Notes: generated from the sequence alone by a model not told the origin. DNA of 64,000 nt from Variovorax sp. PAMC28562 (GCF_014303735.1 NZ_CP060296.1:2181501-2245500); one strand, 5' to 3'. Shown: positions 29,779 to 40,180, numbered from the stretch's first letter. Numbers and translations are program-made.

Positions 29779-30510
29779 ATGAGTACCACCCATTTCGGCT
29801 ACGAGAAGGTCGACGAGAAAGCGAAAGCCAGTCGCGTGCGCGGCGTTTTCGATTCGGTCGCGACACGCTACGACCTCATGAACGACCTCATGTCGGGCGG
29901 CCTCCATCGCGCCTGGAAAGCCTACACCGTGATGGTCGCCAACGTCGGTGAAGGCTCCAAAGTGCTCGACATCGCGGGTGGCACCGGCGACCTCGCACTC
30001 GCGTTTGCCAAGAAGGTGGGCGTCACCGGCGAAGTGGTACATACCGACATCAACGAAGCCATGCTGCGCACTGGCCGCGACCGCCTGCTCGATGCCGGTG
30101 TCGCATTGCCGACGATGGTGTGCGATGCAGAAAAGCTCCCGTTTGCCGACAACCATTTCGACGTCGTGGCCGTGGCGTTCGGCCTCCGCAACATGACTCA
30201 CAAAGACGTGGCACTGAAGGAAATGAACCGCGTGCTGAAGCCGCGCGGCAAGCTGCTGGTGCTGGAGTTTTCGAAGGTTGCCAAGCCGCTCGCCAAAGCC
30301 TACGACTGGTATTCGTTCAAGGTGTTGCCGGCCCTCGGCAAGCTGGTGGCGGGCGACGACGCGAGCTATCGCTACCTTGCCGAATCGATCCGGATGCATC
30401 CCGACCAAGACGACCTCAAGACCCTCATGAAAGAGGGCGGTTTCGGGCACGTGGACTATCACAACATGACTGGTGGCGTGGTTGCCTTGCATGTTGGAAT
30501 CAAATGTTGA
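29779..30510 (+). CDS. ubiE: Demethylmenaquinone/2-methoxy-6-polyprenyl-benzoquinol methylase
   Basis: SAM-dependent C-methyltransferase of ubiquinone (and menaquinone) synthesis, 243 residues. It starts [20 protein letters not shown]. Motif I is [16 protein letters not shown] (64 onward), with [20 protein letters not shown] further on, a UbiE signature. It heads a run with a Tim44-like gene, ubiJ and ubiB, all on the same strand. Confidence 0.96.
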   Translation: MSTTHFGYEKVDEKAKASRVRGVFDSVATRYDLMNDLMSGGLHRAWKAYTVMVANVGEGSKVLDIAGGTGDLALAFAKKVGVTGEVVHTDINEAMLRTGRDRLLDAGVALPTMVCDAEKLPFADNHFDVVAVAFGLRNMTHKDVALKEMNRVLKPRGKLLVLEFSKVAKPLAKAYDWYSFKVLPALGKLVAGDDASYRYLAESIRMHPDQDDLKTLMKEGGFGHVDYHNMTGGVVALHVGIKC

Positions 30511-30541
30511 AAAGGCGATTTCTCGCCGAAGAGGAGACGAT

Positions 30542-31603
30542 ATGAACAAGGTATGGACGGTTTTGGTTGCAGGCGCTCTGGTGCTGGGCAGCGTGCAGGC
30601 CGACGCGGCTCGACTTGGCGGCGGCGGCAAGTCTTTCGGTCGCCAGTCGGGCAACGTGACGCAGCGTCAGGCGACCGTGCCGGCTACGACGCCAGGCTCG
30701 CCCGCGGCGCCGGCGCAGAACGCCAGCCCGACGGCTCCGCGTCCGGCCACGCCCACGCCCGCCGCCGCGGCACCCAAGCGCCCTTGGGGCGCCATGCTCG
30801 GTGGCCTTGCCGCCGGTCTCGGTCTGGCGTGGCTCGCACACTCGCTCGGTCTCGGCGCCGGCTTCGGCAACATCCTGATGATCGGCCTACTCGTGCTGGC
30901 AGCCGTGGTCGCATGGCGCATGTTCGCAGCCCGCTCGCGCAACGGCGCATCGGCTGGCGGTAACCGGCAGGGCGGCTTGGCTTTCGAAGGGGCAGGCAAC
31001 CCGGCCAACGTCAGCGCCCCTGCGCAGTACAGCCCCGGCAATGTCGGCAACGACGCGTCGGCGCGGCCTTGGGAGCGTCCTGCGCCCGCCGCTTTCGATG
31101 CGACGCCGGCTTCGTCCGGGCTTGGTGGCAGCAGCTTGTCTGCCGCTGGTGCGGCAGCCGGTGCAGCTGGCGGCAGCATGATCGGTTCAGCACTGGGCGG
31201 GTCTCAGTCGTGGGGAATCCCGTCCGGCTTCGATGTCGACGGCTTTCTCATCGCGGCCAAGCGCAACTTCGTGACCCTGCAAGATGCCTGGGATCGTGCC
31301 GACGTTTCCATGCTGCGCTCGATGATGACGGACGACATGGTCGAAGAAATTCGCACCCAGTTGGCCGATCGCGCCGGCCACACCGGTGGCGCATCGAACA
31401 AGACCGACGTGGTCGCGCTCGACGCCAAGCTGCTCGGCATCGAAGAAATGCCCGACGTCTACTTGGCCAGTGTCGAGTTCTCTGGAATGATCCGCGAAGA
31501 CGCTTCTTCCGGGCCAAGCCCGTTCCGTGAAGTTTGGAACATGACCAAGCCGACCGGCGGTACCAGCGGCTGGCTCGTGGCTGGCGTGCAAGCCCTGCAA
31601 TAG
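30542..31603 (+). CDS. Tim44-like domain protein with signal peptide and membrane segments
   Basis: 353 residues. An N-terminal signal peptide is visible (MNKVWTVLVAGALVLGSVQA, cleavage probably after ADA). A Pro/Ala-rich linker (about 40-80), two hydrophobic segments (about 83-105 and 108-128) and an Ala/Gly-rich stretch follow. The C-terminal Tim44-like domain runs from about 215 (FDVDGFLIAAKRNFVTLQDA to the end). Tim44 domains bind membranes and lipids. The ATG at 30542 follows AGAGGAG. It sits between ubiE and ubiJ-ubiB, which suggests, but does not show, a link to ubiquinone assembly. Confidence 0.82.
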   Translation: MNKVWTVLVAGALVLGSVQADAARLGGGGKSFGRQSGNVTQRQATVPATTPGSPAAPAQNASPTAPRPATPTPAAAAPKRPWGAMLGGLAAGLGLAWLAHSLGLGAGFGNILMIGLLVLAAVVAWRMFAARSRNGASAGGNRQGGLAFEGAGNPANVSAPAQYSPGNVGNDASARPWERPAPAAFDATPASSGLGGSSLSAAGAAAGAAGGSMIGSALGGSQSWGIPSGFDVDGFLIAAKRNFVTLQDAWDRADVSMLRSMMTDDMVEEIRTQLADRAGHTGGASNKTDVVALDAKLLGIEEMPDVYLASVEFSGMIREDASSGPSPFREVWNMTKPTGGTSGWLVAGVQALQ

Positions 31604-31661
31604 CCGACGGCCTACGCGCTGGCGGCTCACTCGAGTCGCCCGCTCACGCAATAATGGGGAC

Positions 31662-32246
31662 ATGGTCAAACCGTCGTCCCCATTCGCTTTTCTGAATGAT
31701 CTGCTCAACCGCGTCGGAAGTAGATTGCAGCCGCCGCCGTGGGCCGTCCACGAGGTGCAACACCGCGCCGTTCTGTTCCTCAACCACGTCCTGCAACAAG
31801 AGCCCGAAGCGCAGCAGCGGGTGTTGCGGCAGCAGGGCAAAGTGGTGCAGTTTCGGTGGCGCTTTGTCAAGATGGCCTTGGTCGCGACGCCGGCCGGCCT
31901 GCTCGACTTGGCTTCCGAAGGCGCCGTGCCCGACCTCACGCTCACACTGACCGAGGCATCGCCTTTCGACCTCGCCCGTACCACCTTGAGCGGCGATAAG
32001 CCGCCGGTGCAAATCGTCGGCGACGTGCAACTGGCGGCAGAAGTCAACTGGCTGGTCGACCATGTGCGCTGGGATGTCGAAGACGACCTGGCGCGCGTGA
32101 TCGGCGACGTACCGGCACACGCTGTGAGCAATGCGGCGCGCCGCGGGGTCCAGGCCTTGCGCAAGTTCGTTGGTGACCGCCGCGCCGCCACCGGCGCAGC
32201 CCCGGGCGCCGACGCGAGCAGCGTCGGGCCCGCAGGCACCGCATGA
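31662..32246 (+). CDS. ubiJ: Ubiquinone biosynthesis accessory factor UbiJ (SCP2-like domain)
   Basis: 194 residues with an SCP2-like lipid-binding domain in the first half ([20 protein letters not shown], then [20 protein letters not shown]). UbiJ is a non-catalytic part of the soluble Ubi complex and holds hydrophobic intermediates. A low-complexity Ala/Gly-rich tail ends the protein. The stop overlaps the ubiB start by four bases (ATGA). Identification is by length, fold and the place directly before ubiB. Confidence 0.88.
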   Translation: MVKPSSPFAFLNDLLNRVGSRLQPPPWAVHEVQHRAVLFLNHVLQQEPEAQQRVLRQQGKVVQFRWRFVKMALVATPAGLLDLASEGAVPDLTLTLTEASPFDLARTTLSGDKPPVQIVGDVQLAAEVNWLVDHVRWDVEDDLARVIGDVPAHAVSNAARRGVQALRKFVGDRRAATGAAPGADASSVGPAGTA

Positions 32247-33808
32247 GTCGTTTCTATCGGGGCATCTTTATCGTCTGGGTGGCACTGCGCTACGGCCTCG
32301 ACGAGATAGTGCTGACGAGCTTCAAGAAGCCTTGGCTGGGCGTGCTCGCGCGCATGATTTCGGTCGGCCGCAACCTCGATGCACCTCGCGGTCAGCGCTT
32401 GCGCGAGGCACTCGAGCGTCTCGGGCCGATCTTCGTGAAGTTCGGGCAGGTGCTGTCGACCCGGCGCGACCTGCTGCCGCCAGACATCGCCGACGAGCTG
32501 GCCTTCCTGCAGGACCGCGTGCCGCCGTTTGCTTCGTCGATCGCGATTGCGACCATCGAGCGGGCGTTCCGGCGGCGGGTGAGCGAAGTCTTCGTGCAGT
32601 TCGACGAGACGCCGGTCGCCAGCGCGTCGATCGCGCAGGTGCACTTCGGCAAGGTGCTACTGCGCGACGGCACGTTGCGCGATGTCGCGGTCAAGGTGCT
32701 GCGGCCCAACATGCGCGGCATTATCGAAAAGGACCTGGCGCTGATGGCCATGATGGCTGGCTGGCTGGAGAGCCTGTCGGCCGACGGCAAGCGGCTGAAG
32801 CCCCGTGAAGTCATCGGTGAGTTCGACAAGTACTTGCACGACGAGCTAGACCTCGTGCGCGAGGCGGCCAACGCCGCCCAGTTGCGTCGCAACATGGTCA
32901 AACTGGAGCTGGTGATGATCCCGGAAATGTTCTGGGATTTCTGCCACCCGGAAGTCATCGTGATGGAGCGCATGACCGGCGTGCCGATCGCACAACTCGA
33001 CCGAATCCGGGCGGCCGGTGTCGACATTCCCAAGCTGGCGCGCGACGGCGTGACCATCTTTTTCACGCAGGTGTTTCGCGACGGCTTTTTCCATGCCGAC
33101 ATGCACCCGGGCAACATCCAGGTCAGTCTGGAGCCGGCGACCTTCGGACGCTACATCTCGCTGGACTTCGGGATCATCGGCACGCTGACCGAATCCGACA
33201 AGGAGTACTTGGCGCAGAACTTCGTCGCGTTCTTCCGGCGCGACTACAAGCGGGTGGCGGAGTTGCATCTGGAAAGTGGCTGGGTGCCCGAGGGCACACG
33301 CATCGACGAACTCGAAGGCGCGATCCGTACCGTGTGCGAGCCGTACTTCGATCGGCCGTTGCGCGAGATCTCGCTCGGCATGGTGCTGATGCGGCTGTTT
33401 CAGACCTCACGCCGCTTCCACGTGGAGATTCAGCCGCAACTGGTGCTGCTGCAAAAGACGCTGCTCAACATCGAGGGGCTGGGGCGACAGCTGGACCCGG
33501 AACTGGATCTTTGGGCGACGGCCAAGCCCTTCCTCGAAAAATGGATGGTCGACCAGATCGGCCCGCGCAAGCTCTTGGAGCAGCTCAAAGCCGAGGCGCC
33601 GCGCTACGCGAAGCTGTTGCCGCAGCTGCCGCGGCTTTTGCACGACTACCTGGAAAATCGCCCGGCCGACCATCGTCGCGAGCTGATGGAATTGCTGGCA
33701 GCGCAGAAGCGCACCAACAAGCTTTTGCAGGCGATCGTCTACGGTGGCATGGGTTTTGTATTGGGTCTGCTCGCCATGCAGTTGTTGCTGCGGGTACGGA
33801 TTTTCTAG
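32243..33808 (+). CDS. ubiB: UbiB, ABC1/COQ8-type kinase-like protein of ubiquinone synthesis
   Basis: 521 residues. It shows [20 protein letters not shown] and [11 protein letters not shown], the ADCK-family elements that replace the usual glycine loop. HADMHPGN and LDFGIIG form the catalytic and metal-binding loops. Hydrophobic C-terminal segments ([19 protein letters not shown]) anchor it in the membrane. It supports ubiquinone synthesis, probably as an ATPase that extracts or delivers lipid intermediates. It is translationally coupled to ubiJ. Confidence 0.96.
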   Translation: MSRFYRGIFIVWVALRYGLDEIVLTSFKKPWLGVLARMISVGRNLDAPRGQRLREALERLGPIFVKFGQVLSTRRDLLPPDIADELAFLQDRVPPFASSIAIATIERAFRRRVSEVFVQFDETPVASASIAQVHFGKVLLRDGTLRDVAVKVLRPNMRGIIEKDLALMAMMAGWLESLSADGKRLKPREVIGEFDKYLHDELDLVREAANAAQLRRNMVKLELVMIPEMFWDFCHPEVIVMERMTGVPIAQLDRIRAAGVDIPKLARDGVTIFFTQVFRDGFFHADMHPGNIQVSLEPATFGRYISLDFGIIGTLTESDKEYLAQNFVAFFRRDYKRVAELHLESGWVPEGTRIDELEGAIRTVCEPYFDRPLREISLGMVLMRLFQTSRRFHVEIQPQLVLLQKTLLNIEGLGRQLDPELDLWATAKPFLEKWMVDQIGPRKLLEQLKAEAPRYAKLLPQLPRLLHDYLENRPADHRRELMELLAAQKRTNKLLQAIVYGGMGFVLGLLAMQLLLRVRIF

Positions 33809-33821
33809 AGGAGAGCTGGCC

Positions 33822-35270
33822 GTGCTGCTCACGTTGGTCGCTGTCTACCTGCTGATCACCATCGCCATTGGCCTGTATGCGGCCCGGCGCGTCAAAAACA
33901 CCACCGACTTCGCAATCGCCGGGCGGCATCTGCCGCTGTACATGATCGTGACGACGACATTCGCGACTTGGTTCGGCTCGGAAACGGTGCTCGGCATTCC
34001 CGCCAAGTTCATCGAAAGCGGGCTGCACGGCGTGATCGAAGACCCGTTCGGCGCAGGCACCTGCCTGATCCTTGTCGGGCTCTTCTTTGCCGGCAAGCTC
34101 TACCGGATGACGTTGCTGACGATCAGCGACTACTACCGCGAGCGCTACGGCCGCATCGTCGAGGTGGCGTGCTCCCTCATCATCATGCTGAGTTATCTGG
34201 GTTGGGTGTCGGCACAGGTCACCGCGCTGGGGCTGGTGTTCAATGTGTTGTCGGCCGGTGCCATCAGCATCCCGATCGGCATGACGATAGGTGTGGTGTC
34301 GATCCTGGCGTACACGCTTTTCGGCGGCATGTGGGCAGTCGCGGTGACCGACTTCATCCAGATGATCATCCTGGTGCTGGGCCTGGCCGTGATAGCGGTG
34401 TTTGCGGGCAACATGGCGGGTGGTGCCGGCAAGGTCATCGACTTCGCGACCAGCAAGGACCTCTTCAAGTTCTGGCCCGAGCCGAGCTTCAAGGACATGA
34501 TCTTCTTCTTTGCTGCGGCCATCACGATGATGCTGGGCTCCATTCCTCAGCAGGATGTGTTCCAGCGCGTCATGTCGGCCAACAGCGTCAAGTCGGCAAC
34601 GCGCGGGCCGATCATCGGCGGGGTGGCGTACATCCTCTTCGCCTTCGTGCCGATGTTCCTCGTGGCCAGCGCGCTTTTGATCATGCCGGAGGAGGCGGCG
34701 CAGCTGCTCAAGGACGATCCGCAGAAGGTGCTGCCGACGCTGGTGCTCGAAAAGATGCCGTTCGTGATGCAGGTGCTGTTTTTTGGTGCATTGCTGTCGG
34801 CCATCAAATCGACCGCCTCCGCGACGCTGCTGGCCCCGAGCGTGACTTTCACCGAGAACATCTGGCGGCAGTTTCGCCCGGCCGGCAACGACAAATCGAA
34901 TCTCAAGACGATGCGCGTGACCGTGCTGGTATTTAGCGGTGCCGTGCTGGCCTATGCGATCCGGATGCAGGGCACTCCAATCTATGAACTGGTTTCCGGC
35001 GCTTACCAGGTGCCATTGGTGGGCGCCTTCGTGCCGTTGGTGTGTGGACTGTACTGGCGGCGCGCGACCACGCAGGGCGCCATTGCTTCGATCGTTCTGG
35101 GCATCGGTTTTTGGGTGTTGTTTTTGGCGATGCCTTGGGGAGCCGTCTTCCCGGCGCAACTGGCAGGCCTCGTAGCCTCGTTTGTCGGGATCGTGGGCGG
35201 CTCGCTCGCACCCCAGTGGGTCGGCAACACGCACACTCCGCATCGTCCGCTGGCGACCGAGCTAGCCTGA
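33822..35270 (+). CDS. Sodium:solute symporter (SSS family)
   Basis: About 482 residues with 12-13 membrane segments. Family features include TTTFATWFGSETVLGIPAKF near the N-terminus and GALLSAIKSTASATLLAPSV further on, equivalent to the region lining the sodium site. Substrates in this family include proline, pantothenate, acetate and sugars; none can be chosen here. I take the GTG at 33822 as start because GAGGAGAG lies at good spacing. It follows ubiB by only 13 bases, so it may share that transcript, although no functional link is obvious. Confidence 0.88.
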   Translation: MLLTLVAVYLLITIAIGLYAARRVKNTTDFAIAGRHLPLYMIVTTTFATWFGSETVLGIPAKFIESGLHGVIEDPFGAGTCLILVGLFFAGKLYRMTLLTISDYYRERYGRIVEVACSLIIMLSYLGWVSAQVTALGLVFNVLSAGAISIPIGMTIGVVSILAYTLFGGMWAVAVTDFIQMIILVLGLAVIAVFAGNMAGGAGKVIDFATSKDLFKFWPEPSFKDMIFFFAAAITMMLGSIPQQDVFQRVMSANSVKSATRGPIIGGVAYILFAFVPMFLVASALLIMPEEAAQLLKDDPQKVLPTLVLEKMPFVMQVLFFGALLSAIKSTASATLLAPSVTFTENIWRQFRPAGNDKSNLKTMRVTVLVFSGAVLAYAIRMQGTPIYELVSGAYQVPLVGAFVPLVCGLYWRRATTQGAIASIVLGIGFWVLFLAMPWGAVFPAQLAGLVASFVGIVGGSLAPQWVGNTHTPHRPLATELA

Positions 35271-35291
35271 ACTTCAGTAGGGGAGCGCCCT

Positions 35292-35338
35292 TATAATCGA
35301 GGGCTTTGCAAGCGGCGTTCTGCCGCATTTTTGCTTGC
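35292..35338 (+). promoter_or_regulatory. fmdB leader: -10 box followed by a terminator-like hairpin
   Basis: TATAAT lies at 35292-35297, with no convincing -35. Downstream, GCGGC-GTTCT-GCCGC (35312-35326) is followed by ATTTTTG, an intrinsic-terminator layout. The flanking GCAAG (35308-35312) and CTTGC (35334-35338) can extend the fold. It may end the symporter transcript, act as an attenuator in the fmdB-aspS leader, or both. fmdB starts 7 bases after the fold. Confidence 0.5.
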
Positions 35339-35344
35339 CCCTAC

Positions 35345-35737
35345 ATGCCCATTTACGCCTATAAATGCAGTTCCTGCGGCTTCGCCAAAGACTCGCTGCA
35401 AAAAATGTCCGACGCACCGCTCACGGTGTGTCCGAACTGCGGCAAGAGCACGTTCGAGAAGCAGGTGACCGCGGCAGGCTTTCAGCTCAAGGGCTCGGGC
35501 TGGTACGTGACCGACTTCCGCGAGGGTGGAGGCAAGAAGCCGGCAGACAAATCAGACAAGCCCGGCGACACGCCGGATCAGAAGTCGGATGCCAAGTCGG
35601 CCGAACCCGCCAGCGGCGGCAGCGCCGACGCACCGGCTGCAAGCCCCGCAGCGCCGGCCGCTTCGCCCGCGCCCGCCGTGGCCAGCACGCCTGCCGCCGC
35701 GCCGCCTTCGCCAAAGCCAGCAGCCAAGGGCGACTGA
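35345..35737 (+). CDS. FmdB-family zinc-ribbon protein
   Basis: 130 residues. The N-terminal putative zinc ribbon has CSSCGF (9-12) and CPNCGKS (about 29-32). It is followed by VTAAGFQLKGSGWYVTDF, the usual FmdB/CxxC_CXXC_SSSS pattern. The rest is a Pro/Ala/Lys-rich, probably disordered tail. Function is unknown; a regulatory role was proposed for the founding member. It heads the fmdB-DUF502-aspS run, as in other Burkholderiales. Confidence 0.88.
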   Translation: MPIYAYKCSSCGFAKDSLQKMSDAPLTVCPNCGKSTFEKQVTAAGFQLKGSGWYVTDFREGGGKKPADKSDKPGDTPDQKSDAKSAEPASGGSADAPAASPAAPAASPAPAVASTPAAAPPSPKPAAKGD

Positions 35738-35745
35738 GACTTTTC

Positions 35746-36369
35746 ATGCACGCGATTCGCAAATGGCTCCTGTCAGGCTTGCTGGTCATCGTGCCGCTGG
35801 TCATCACGCTGGGCGTGCTGAACTGGATCATCGGCACGCTCGACCAGACGTTGTGGCTGCTGCCCGACGACTGGCAAAAGTGGCTGTTCGACCACAAGGT
35901 GCGCGGCCTGGGCGTGCTGCTTACGCTGGCCATCCTGCTGGCAGTGGGCGCGGTCGCCAGCAATTTCGTCGGCAAGCGGTTGCTGGGATGGGGCGACGCG
36001 GTAGTGCGGCGCATTCCGGTCGTGCGGTCTATTTATTCGAGCGTGAAGCAGGTGTCCGATACGCTGTTCTCCGAGAACGGCAATGCGTTTCGTACGGCCG
36101 TGCTGGTGCAATGGCCGCGTGAGGGTCTCTGGACCATCGCTTTCGTGACGGGCACGCCGGGTGCCGATGTGCTCGAGCACATGGGTGGCGGGGACTATCT
36201 CGGAGTCTATGTGCCGACCACGCCCAATCCGACAGGTGGCTACTTCGTGATGCTCAAGCGAAGCGATTGCATTGAATTGAAGATGAGCGTGGACGACGCG
36301 CTCAAGTACATCGTGTCGATGGGGGTGGTCGTTCCAGGCGGTCCGTCCACGGTGGCGATCAAGCAGTAA
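35746..36369 (+). CDS. DUF502 family inner-membrane protein
   Basis: 207 residues with two membrane segments near the N-terminus ([20 protein letters not shown] and [20 protein letters not shown]). A soluble domain follows with [20 protein letters not shown] and [18 protein letters not shown], typical DUF502 signatures. Function is unknown. The start at 35746 lies 8 bases after the fmdB stop. It precedes aspS in the conserved gene order. Confidence 0.9.
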   Translation: MHAIRKWLLSGLLVIVPLVITLGVLNWIIGTLDQTLWLLPDDWQKWLFDHKVRGLGVLLTLAILLAVGAVASNFVGKRLLGWGDAVVRRIPVVRSIYSSVKQVSDTLFSENGNAFRTAVLVQWPREGLWTIAFVTGTPGADVLEHMGGGDYLGVYVPTTPNPTGGYFVMLKRSDCIELKMSVDDALKYIVSMGVVVPGGPSTVAIKQ

Positions 36370-36407
36370 ACAAGACAAGACGCGCCCCGCGGGCGCCGGA
36401 AATCATC

Positions 36408-38210
36408 ATGCTCATGCGTTCTGAATATTGCGGTCTGGTGACCGAGGCCCGATTGGGTGAAACCGTCAGCCTTTGCGGTTGGGTCAATCGTCGGCGCGAC
36501 CATGGCGGCGTCATCTTCATCGATCTGCGCGACCGCGAAGGCTACGTGCAGGTGGTGTGCGATCCCGACCGTGCCGGGCAGTTCGCTATTGCCGAAGACT
36601 TGCGCAATGAGTTCTGCGTGCAGGTCAAGGGCCTGGTGCGAGCACGGCCTGAAGGCACGGTCAACGACACGCTCAAGAGCGGCAAGATCGAAGTGCTGTG
36701 CCATGAAATCAAGGTGCTCAACCCGTCCGTGACCCCACCGTTCACACTGGACGACGACAACCTGAGCGAGACGACGCGCCTCACGCACCGCGTGCTCGAC
36801 CTGCGCCGCCCCGCGATGCAGCGCAACATGATGCTGCGCTACAAGGTGACGATGGAGGCGCGCAAGTTCCTCGATGCCAACGGCTTCATCGACATCGAGA
36901 CGCCGATGCTCGGCAAGTCGACGCCCGAAGGCGCGCGCGACTACCTGGTGCCGAGTCGTGTGCACGACGGCAGCTTCTTCGCGCTGCCGCAGTCGCCGCA
37001 GCTCTTCAAGCAGCTCCTGATGGTGGCCGGCTACGACCGCTACTACCAGATCGTCAAATGCTTCCGCGACGAAGACCTGCGCGCCGACCGCCAGCCGGAG
37101 TTCACGCAGATCGACATTGAAACCTCGTTCATGGCGGAAGAAGAAATCCGCGAGATGTTCGAAAAGATGATTCGCCAGGTGTTTCGCTCGGCGGCCGCCA
37201 TCGATTTGCCCGTGTTCCCGACGATGACGTACTCGGACGCCATGTTCAAGTACGGCTCCGACAAGCCCGACCTGCGCGTCAAGCTCGAGTTCACCGAGCT
37301 GACCGAACTCATGAAGCGCGTCGACTTCAAGGTGTTCTCGAACGCCGCGACGATGGATGGCGGCCGCGTCGTCGCCCTGCGCGTCAAGGGTGGCGGCGGT
37401 GAAGGCGGCATGCCGCGCAGCGAGATCGATGCCTACACTGAGTTCGTCAAGATCTACGGTGCCAAGGGCCTGGCGTACATCAAGGTGAACGATGCAGCGG
37501 CCGGCCGTGAAGGCCTGCAAAGCCCGATCGTGAAGAACCTCGACGACGCCACTCTGGCCGAGATCATCGCGCGCACCGGCGCCCGCAACGGCGACATCCT
37601 GTTCTTCGGCGCCGACAAGGAAAAGGTCGTGAACGACGCGATCGGCGCGTTGCGCGTGAAGATCGGTCACAGCGCTTTCGGCAAGAAGGCCGGGCTCTTC
37701 GACGACCGCTGGGCACCGCTTTGGGTGGTCGACTTTCCAATGTTCGAATTCGACGAAGAAGGTCAGCGCTGGTCGGCCGTACATCACCCGTTCACCGCGC
37801 CCAAGGACGGTCATGAAGACCTGATGGACACGGCACCGGAGAAGTGCATCGCCAAGGCCTACGACATGGTGCTCAACGGCATCGAGATGGGCGGCGGCTC
37901 GGTGCGTATCCATCGCGAGGAAGTTCAAAGCAAGGTGTTCCGCGCGCTCAAGATCAACGCAGAAGACGCGCAGCACAAGTTCGGCTTCCTGCTCGACGCG
38001 CTGCAATACGGCGCGCCGCCGCACGGCGGCATCGCCATCGGTCTCGACCGCCTGGTGATGCTCATGACGGGCGCCGAATCGATCCGCGACGTCATCGCTT
38101 TTCCCAAAACCCAGCGCGCGCAGGACTTGCTCACGCAGGCGCCGAGCCCGGTCGACGAGAAGCAACTGCGCGAGCTCCACATCAAGCTGCGTAACGTCCA
38201 GGAAGCCTGA
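36408..38210 (+). CDS. aspS: Aspartyl-tRNA synthetase
   Basis: Class IIb synthetase, 600 residues, the long bacterial form. The N-terminal OB anticodon-binding domain includes [20 protein letters not shown]. Motif 2 contains [20 protein letters not shown] and motif 3 [19 protein letters not shown] insertion domain lies in between (about 285-420). An ATG two codons downstream (36414) is an alternative start. It is followed by nudB, 17 bases on. Confidence 0.97.
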   Translation: MLMRSEYCGLVTEARLGETVSLCGWVNRRRDHGGVIFIDLRDREGYVQVVCDPDRAGQFAIAEDLRNEFCVQVKGLVRARPEGTVNDTLKSGKIEVLCHEIKVLNPSVTPPFTLDDDNLSETTRLTHRVLDLRRPAMQRNMMLRYKVTMEARKFLDANGFIDIETPMLGKSTPEGARDYLVPSRVHDGSFFALPQSPQLFKQLLMVAGYDRYYQIVKCFRDEDLRADRQPEFTQIDIETSFMAEEEIREMFEKMIRQVFRSAAAIDLPVFPTMTYSDAMFKYGSDKPDLRVKLEFTELTELMKRVDFKVFSNAATMDGGRVVALRVKGGGGEGGMPRSEIDAYTEFVKIYGAKGLAYIKVNDAAAGREGLQSPIVKNLDDATLAEIIARTGARNGDILFFGADKEKVVNDAIGALRVKIGHSAFGKKAGLFDDRWAPLWVVDFPMFEFDEEGQRWSAVHHPFTAPKDGHEDLMDTAPEKCIAKAYDMVLNGIEMGGGSVRIHREEVQSKVFRALKINAEDAQHKFGFLLDALQYGAPPHGGIAIGLDRLVMLMTGAESIRDVIAFPKTQRAQDLLTQAPSPVDEKQLRELHIKLRNVQEA

Positions 38211-38227
38211 CGGCATCGGGAGGCACG

Positions 38228-38695
38228 ATGACCGAACGTGCCTGGAAAATCCCCGAGTCGGTGTTGGTAGTGATCCATACGCCTGCACTCGACGTACTAC
38301 TCATCAGACGCGCCGACGCCGATGAGTTCTGGCAGTCGGTCACCGGCAGCAAAGATGCGCTTAAGGAGCCGTTGGCACTGACCGCCGCACGCGAAGTCGG
38401 AGAAGAAACCGGTATCGAGTGCGGCGAAGACAGCGCGTTGGCATCGCAACTGGTCGACTGGCAGGTACAAAACGTGTACGAAATCTATTCGCAGTGGCTT
38501 GGTCGATACGCGCCAGGCACAAGGCACAACACCGAACACCTGTTCAGCTTGCGCGTGCCCGAGCGGTTGGTGCCTACGCTCGCACCGCGGGAGCACACCG
38601 CTTGGAAATGGCTGCCTTACCGGGATGCGGCCGACGCCTGCTTTTCGCCGTCCAACGCCGAAGCTATTCTGTTACTGCCACAATTTGCGCAATGA
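38228..38695 (+). CDS. nudB: Dihydroneopterin triphosphate diphosphatase (Nudix)
   Basis: 155 residues. It begins with PESVLVVIHTP, the NudB pattern, and has a Nudix box in the GSKDALKEP...REVGEETGIE stretch. NudB converts dihydroneopterin triphosphate to the monophosphate, the second step of folate synthesis. GGAGG lies just upstream of the ATG. folE, which makes its substrate, is two genes downstream on the same strand, which supports the call. It overlaps the next gene by four bases. Confidence 0.92.
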   Translation: MTERAWKIPESVLVVIHTPALDVLLIRRADADEFWQSVTGSKDALKEPLALTAAREVGEETGIECGEDSALASQLVDWQVQNVYEIYSQWLGRYAPGTRHNTEHLFSLRVPERLVPTLAPREHTAWKWLPYRDAADACFSPSNAEAILLLPQFAQ

Positions 38696-39432
38696 CCGGT
38701 TCGAGCTCGACATTGCGTGTGGCCACCTACAACATCCATAAAGGTGTGCAAGGGATCGGCCCCGCGCGTCGACTGGAAATCCATAACTTGGGGCATGCCA
38801 TCGAGCAGCTCGACGCCGACATCGTCTGCCTGCAGGAAGTGCGCAAGATGAACCGGCAGGCGGCAGCGCGCTTCAGCCAGTGGCCCGAATTGCCGCAAGC
38901 AGATTTTTTGGCGCCCGAGGGGTATACGGCGGTCTACGAAACCAACGCGGTGACACGGCACGGCGAACACGGCAATGCGTTGCTCACGCGTTGGCCGGTA
39001 CTGCGCCAGGGCCACCATGATATTTCAGACCACCGATTCGAGCAGCGCGGCCTGCTGCATGTAGTCATTGACATCAACGACCGACCGGTGCACGCCATCG
39101 TCGTTCACTTGGGCCTGATCAAGGGCAGCCGCGTGCGGCAGATCGTGCGACTGCGTGAGTTCATCGAGCGTGAGATTTCGCCCGACGAAGCCGTCATCGT
39201 AGCGGGCGACTTCAACGACTGGGGCGCGCGCATGCGCGTCGCAATGAATGCAATGGGCCTGCGTGACGTGCACGGTACGCGCACGCTGACCTACCCATCG
39301 CGATTGCCCGTCGCGCAGCTCGATTTTATTTATGGGCGCCATATCGAGCCGGTCGAATGCTCTGCCCCGCGCGGTCCCATCTGGTCGCGCATGTCGGATC
39401 ACCTGCCCTTGGTGACCGATTTTTTGCTTTGA
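38692..39432 (+). CDS. Endonuclease/exonuclease/phosphatase (EEP) family protein
   Basis: 246 residues of the EEP fold. Visible catalytic elements are RVATYNIHKG, VCLQEVRK (metal-binding glutamate), IVVHLGL, VAGDFNDWG and SDHLPLVTDF. The family includes DNA-repair nucleases and lipid or inositol phosphatases; the substrate here is unknown. In related genomes the equivalent gene often stands beside a cardiolipin synthase, which is absent here. Its start overlaps nudB (ATGA). Confidence 0.87.
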   Translation: MTGSSSTLRVATYNIHKGVQGIGPARRLEIHNLGHAIEQLDADIVCLQEVRKMNRQAAARFSQWPELPQADFLAPEGYTAVYETNAVTRHGEHGNALLTRWPVLRQGHHDISDHRFEQRGLLHVVIDINDRPVHAIVVHLGLIKGSRVRQIVRLREFIEREISPDEAVIVAGDFNDWGARMRVAMNAMGLRDVHGTRTLTYPSRLPVAQLDFIYGRHIEPVECSAPRGPIWSRMSDHLPLVTDFLL

Positions 39433-39448
39433 TTGATAGGATTCCAGC

Positions 39449-40180
39449 ATGTTGAAGAAAGCTGATACCGCACAGGGCGCCGACCGCGGCGATGACGACG
39501 AAGGCACGCCCGTGTCGGTCAAGATTCGTGAGCGGCTGACCGCGGCGCGCAAGCGCTTCAACGCCAACGACAACATCGCCGACTTCATTGAGCCGGGGGA
39601 AATGGCGGCGTTGCTCGACGAGGTCGAGATCAAGATGAAGGGCGTGCTCGAAAGCCTGGTGATCGACGTCGAGCACGATCACAACACCGACAACACAGCG
39701 CGGCGCGTTGCCAAGATGTACCTCAACGAGGTGTTCGCCGGCCGCTATGTTCCGCCGCCCAAGCTGACCGAGTTTCCCAATGCCGAGCACTTGAACGAAC
39801 TGATGATCGTCGGGCCGATTACGGTGCGCAGCGCATGTTCGCACCACTTCTGCCCGATCATCGGCAAGCTCTGGATCGGCATCATGCCGAACGAGCACAC
39901 CAACGTGATCGGGCTGTCCAAGTACGCACGGCTTGCCGAATGGGTGATGGGTCGTCCTCAGATCCAGGAAGAGGCCGTGGTGCAACTTGCCGACCTCATT
40001 CAAGAAAAGACGCAGCCCGATGGCCTCGCCCTCGTCATGGAAGCAGAGCACTTCTGCATGGCATGGCGCGGCGTGAAGGAAATGGACAGCAAGATGATCA
40101 ACTCCGTCATGCGCGGCGTGTTTCTTAAAGACCCTAACCTGCGTCGCGAATTCCTTTCACTTCTGCCGCGAAAGGGCTGA
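39449..40180 (+). CDS. folE: GTP cyclohydrolase I
   Basis: Converts GTP to 7,8-dihydroneopterin triphosphate, the entry to folate and pterin synthesis; 243 residues. The zinc-binding CSHHFCPIIGK is present, with a later Cys in EAEHFCMAWRG. NTARRVAKMYLNEVFAG and GLSKYARLAEW match the family. A charged N-terminal extension of about 25 residues is not conserved. GGATT precedes the ATG. The BLUF gene starts at the base right after its stop codon. Confidence 0.96.
   Translation: MLKKADTAQGADRGDDDEGTPVSVKIRERLTAARKRFNANDNIADFIEPGEMAALLDEVEIKMKGVLESLVIDVEHDHNTDNTARRVAKMYLNEVFAGRYVPPPKLTEFPNAEHLNELMIVGPITVRSACSHHFCPIIGKLWIGIMPNEHTNVIGLSKYARLAEWVMGRPQIQEEAVVQLADLIQEKTQPDGLALVMEAEHFCMAWRGVKEMDSKMINSVMRGVFLKDPNLRREFLSLLPRKG

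Noticed and set aside
36240..38288. Minus-strand open frame of 682 codons opposite aspS
   Set aside because: aspS is complete on the plus strand. The antisense translation has typical shadow composition and no recognisable motif.
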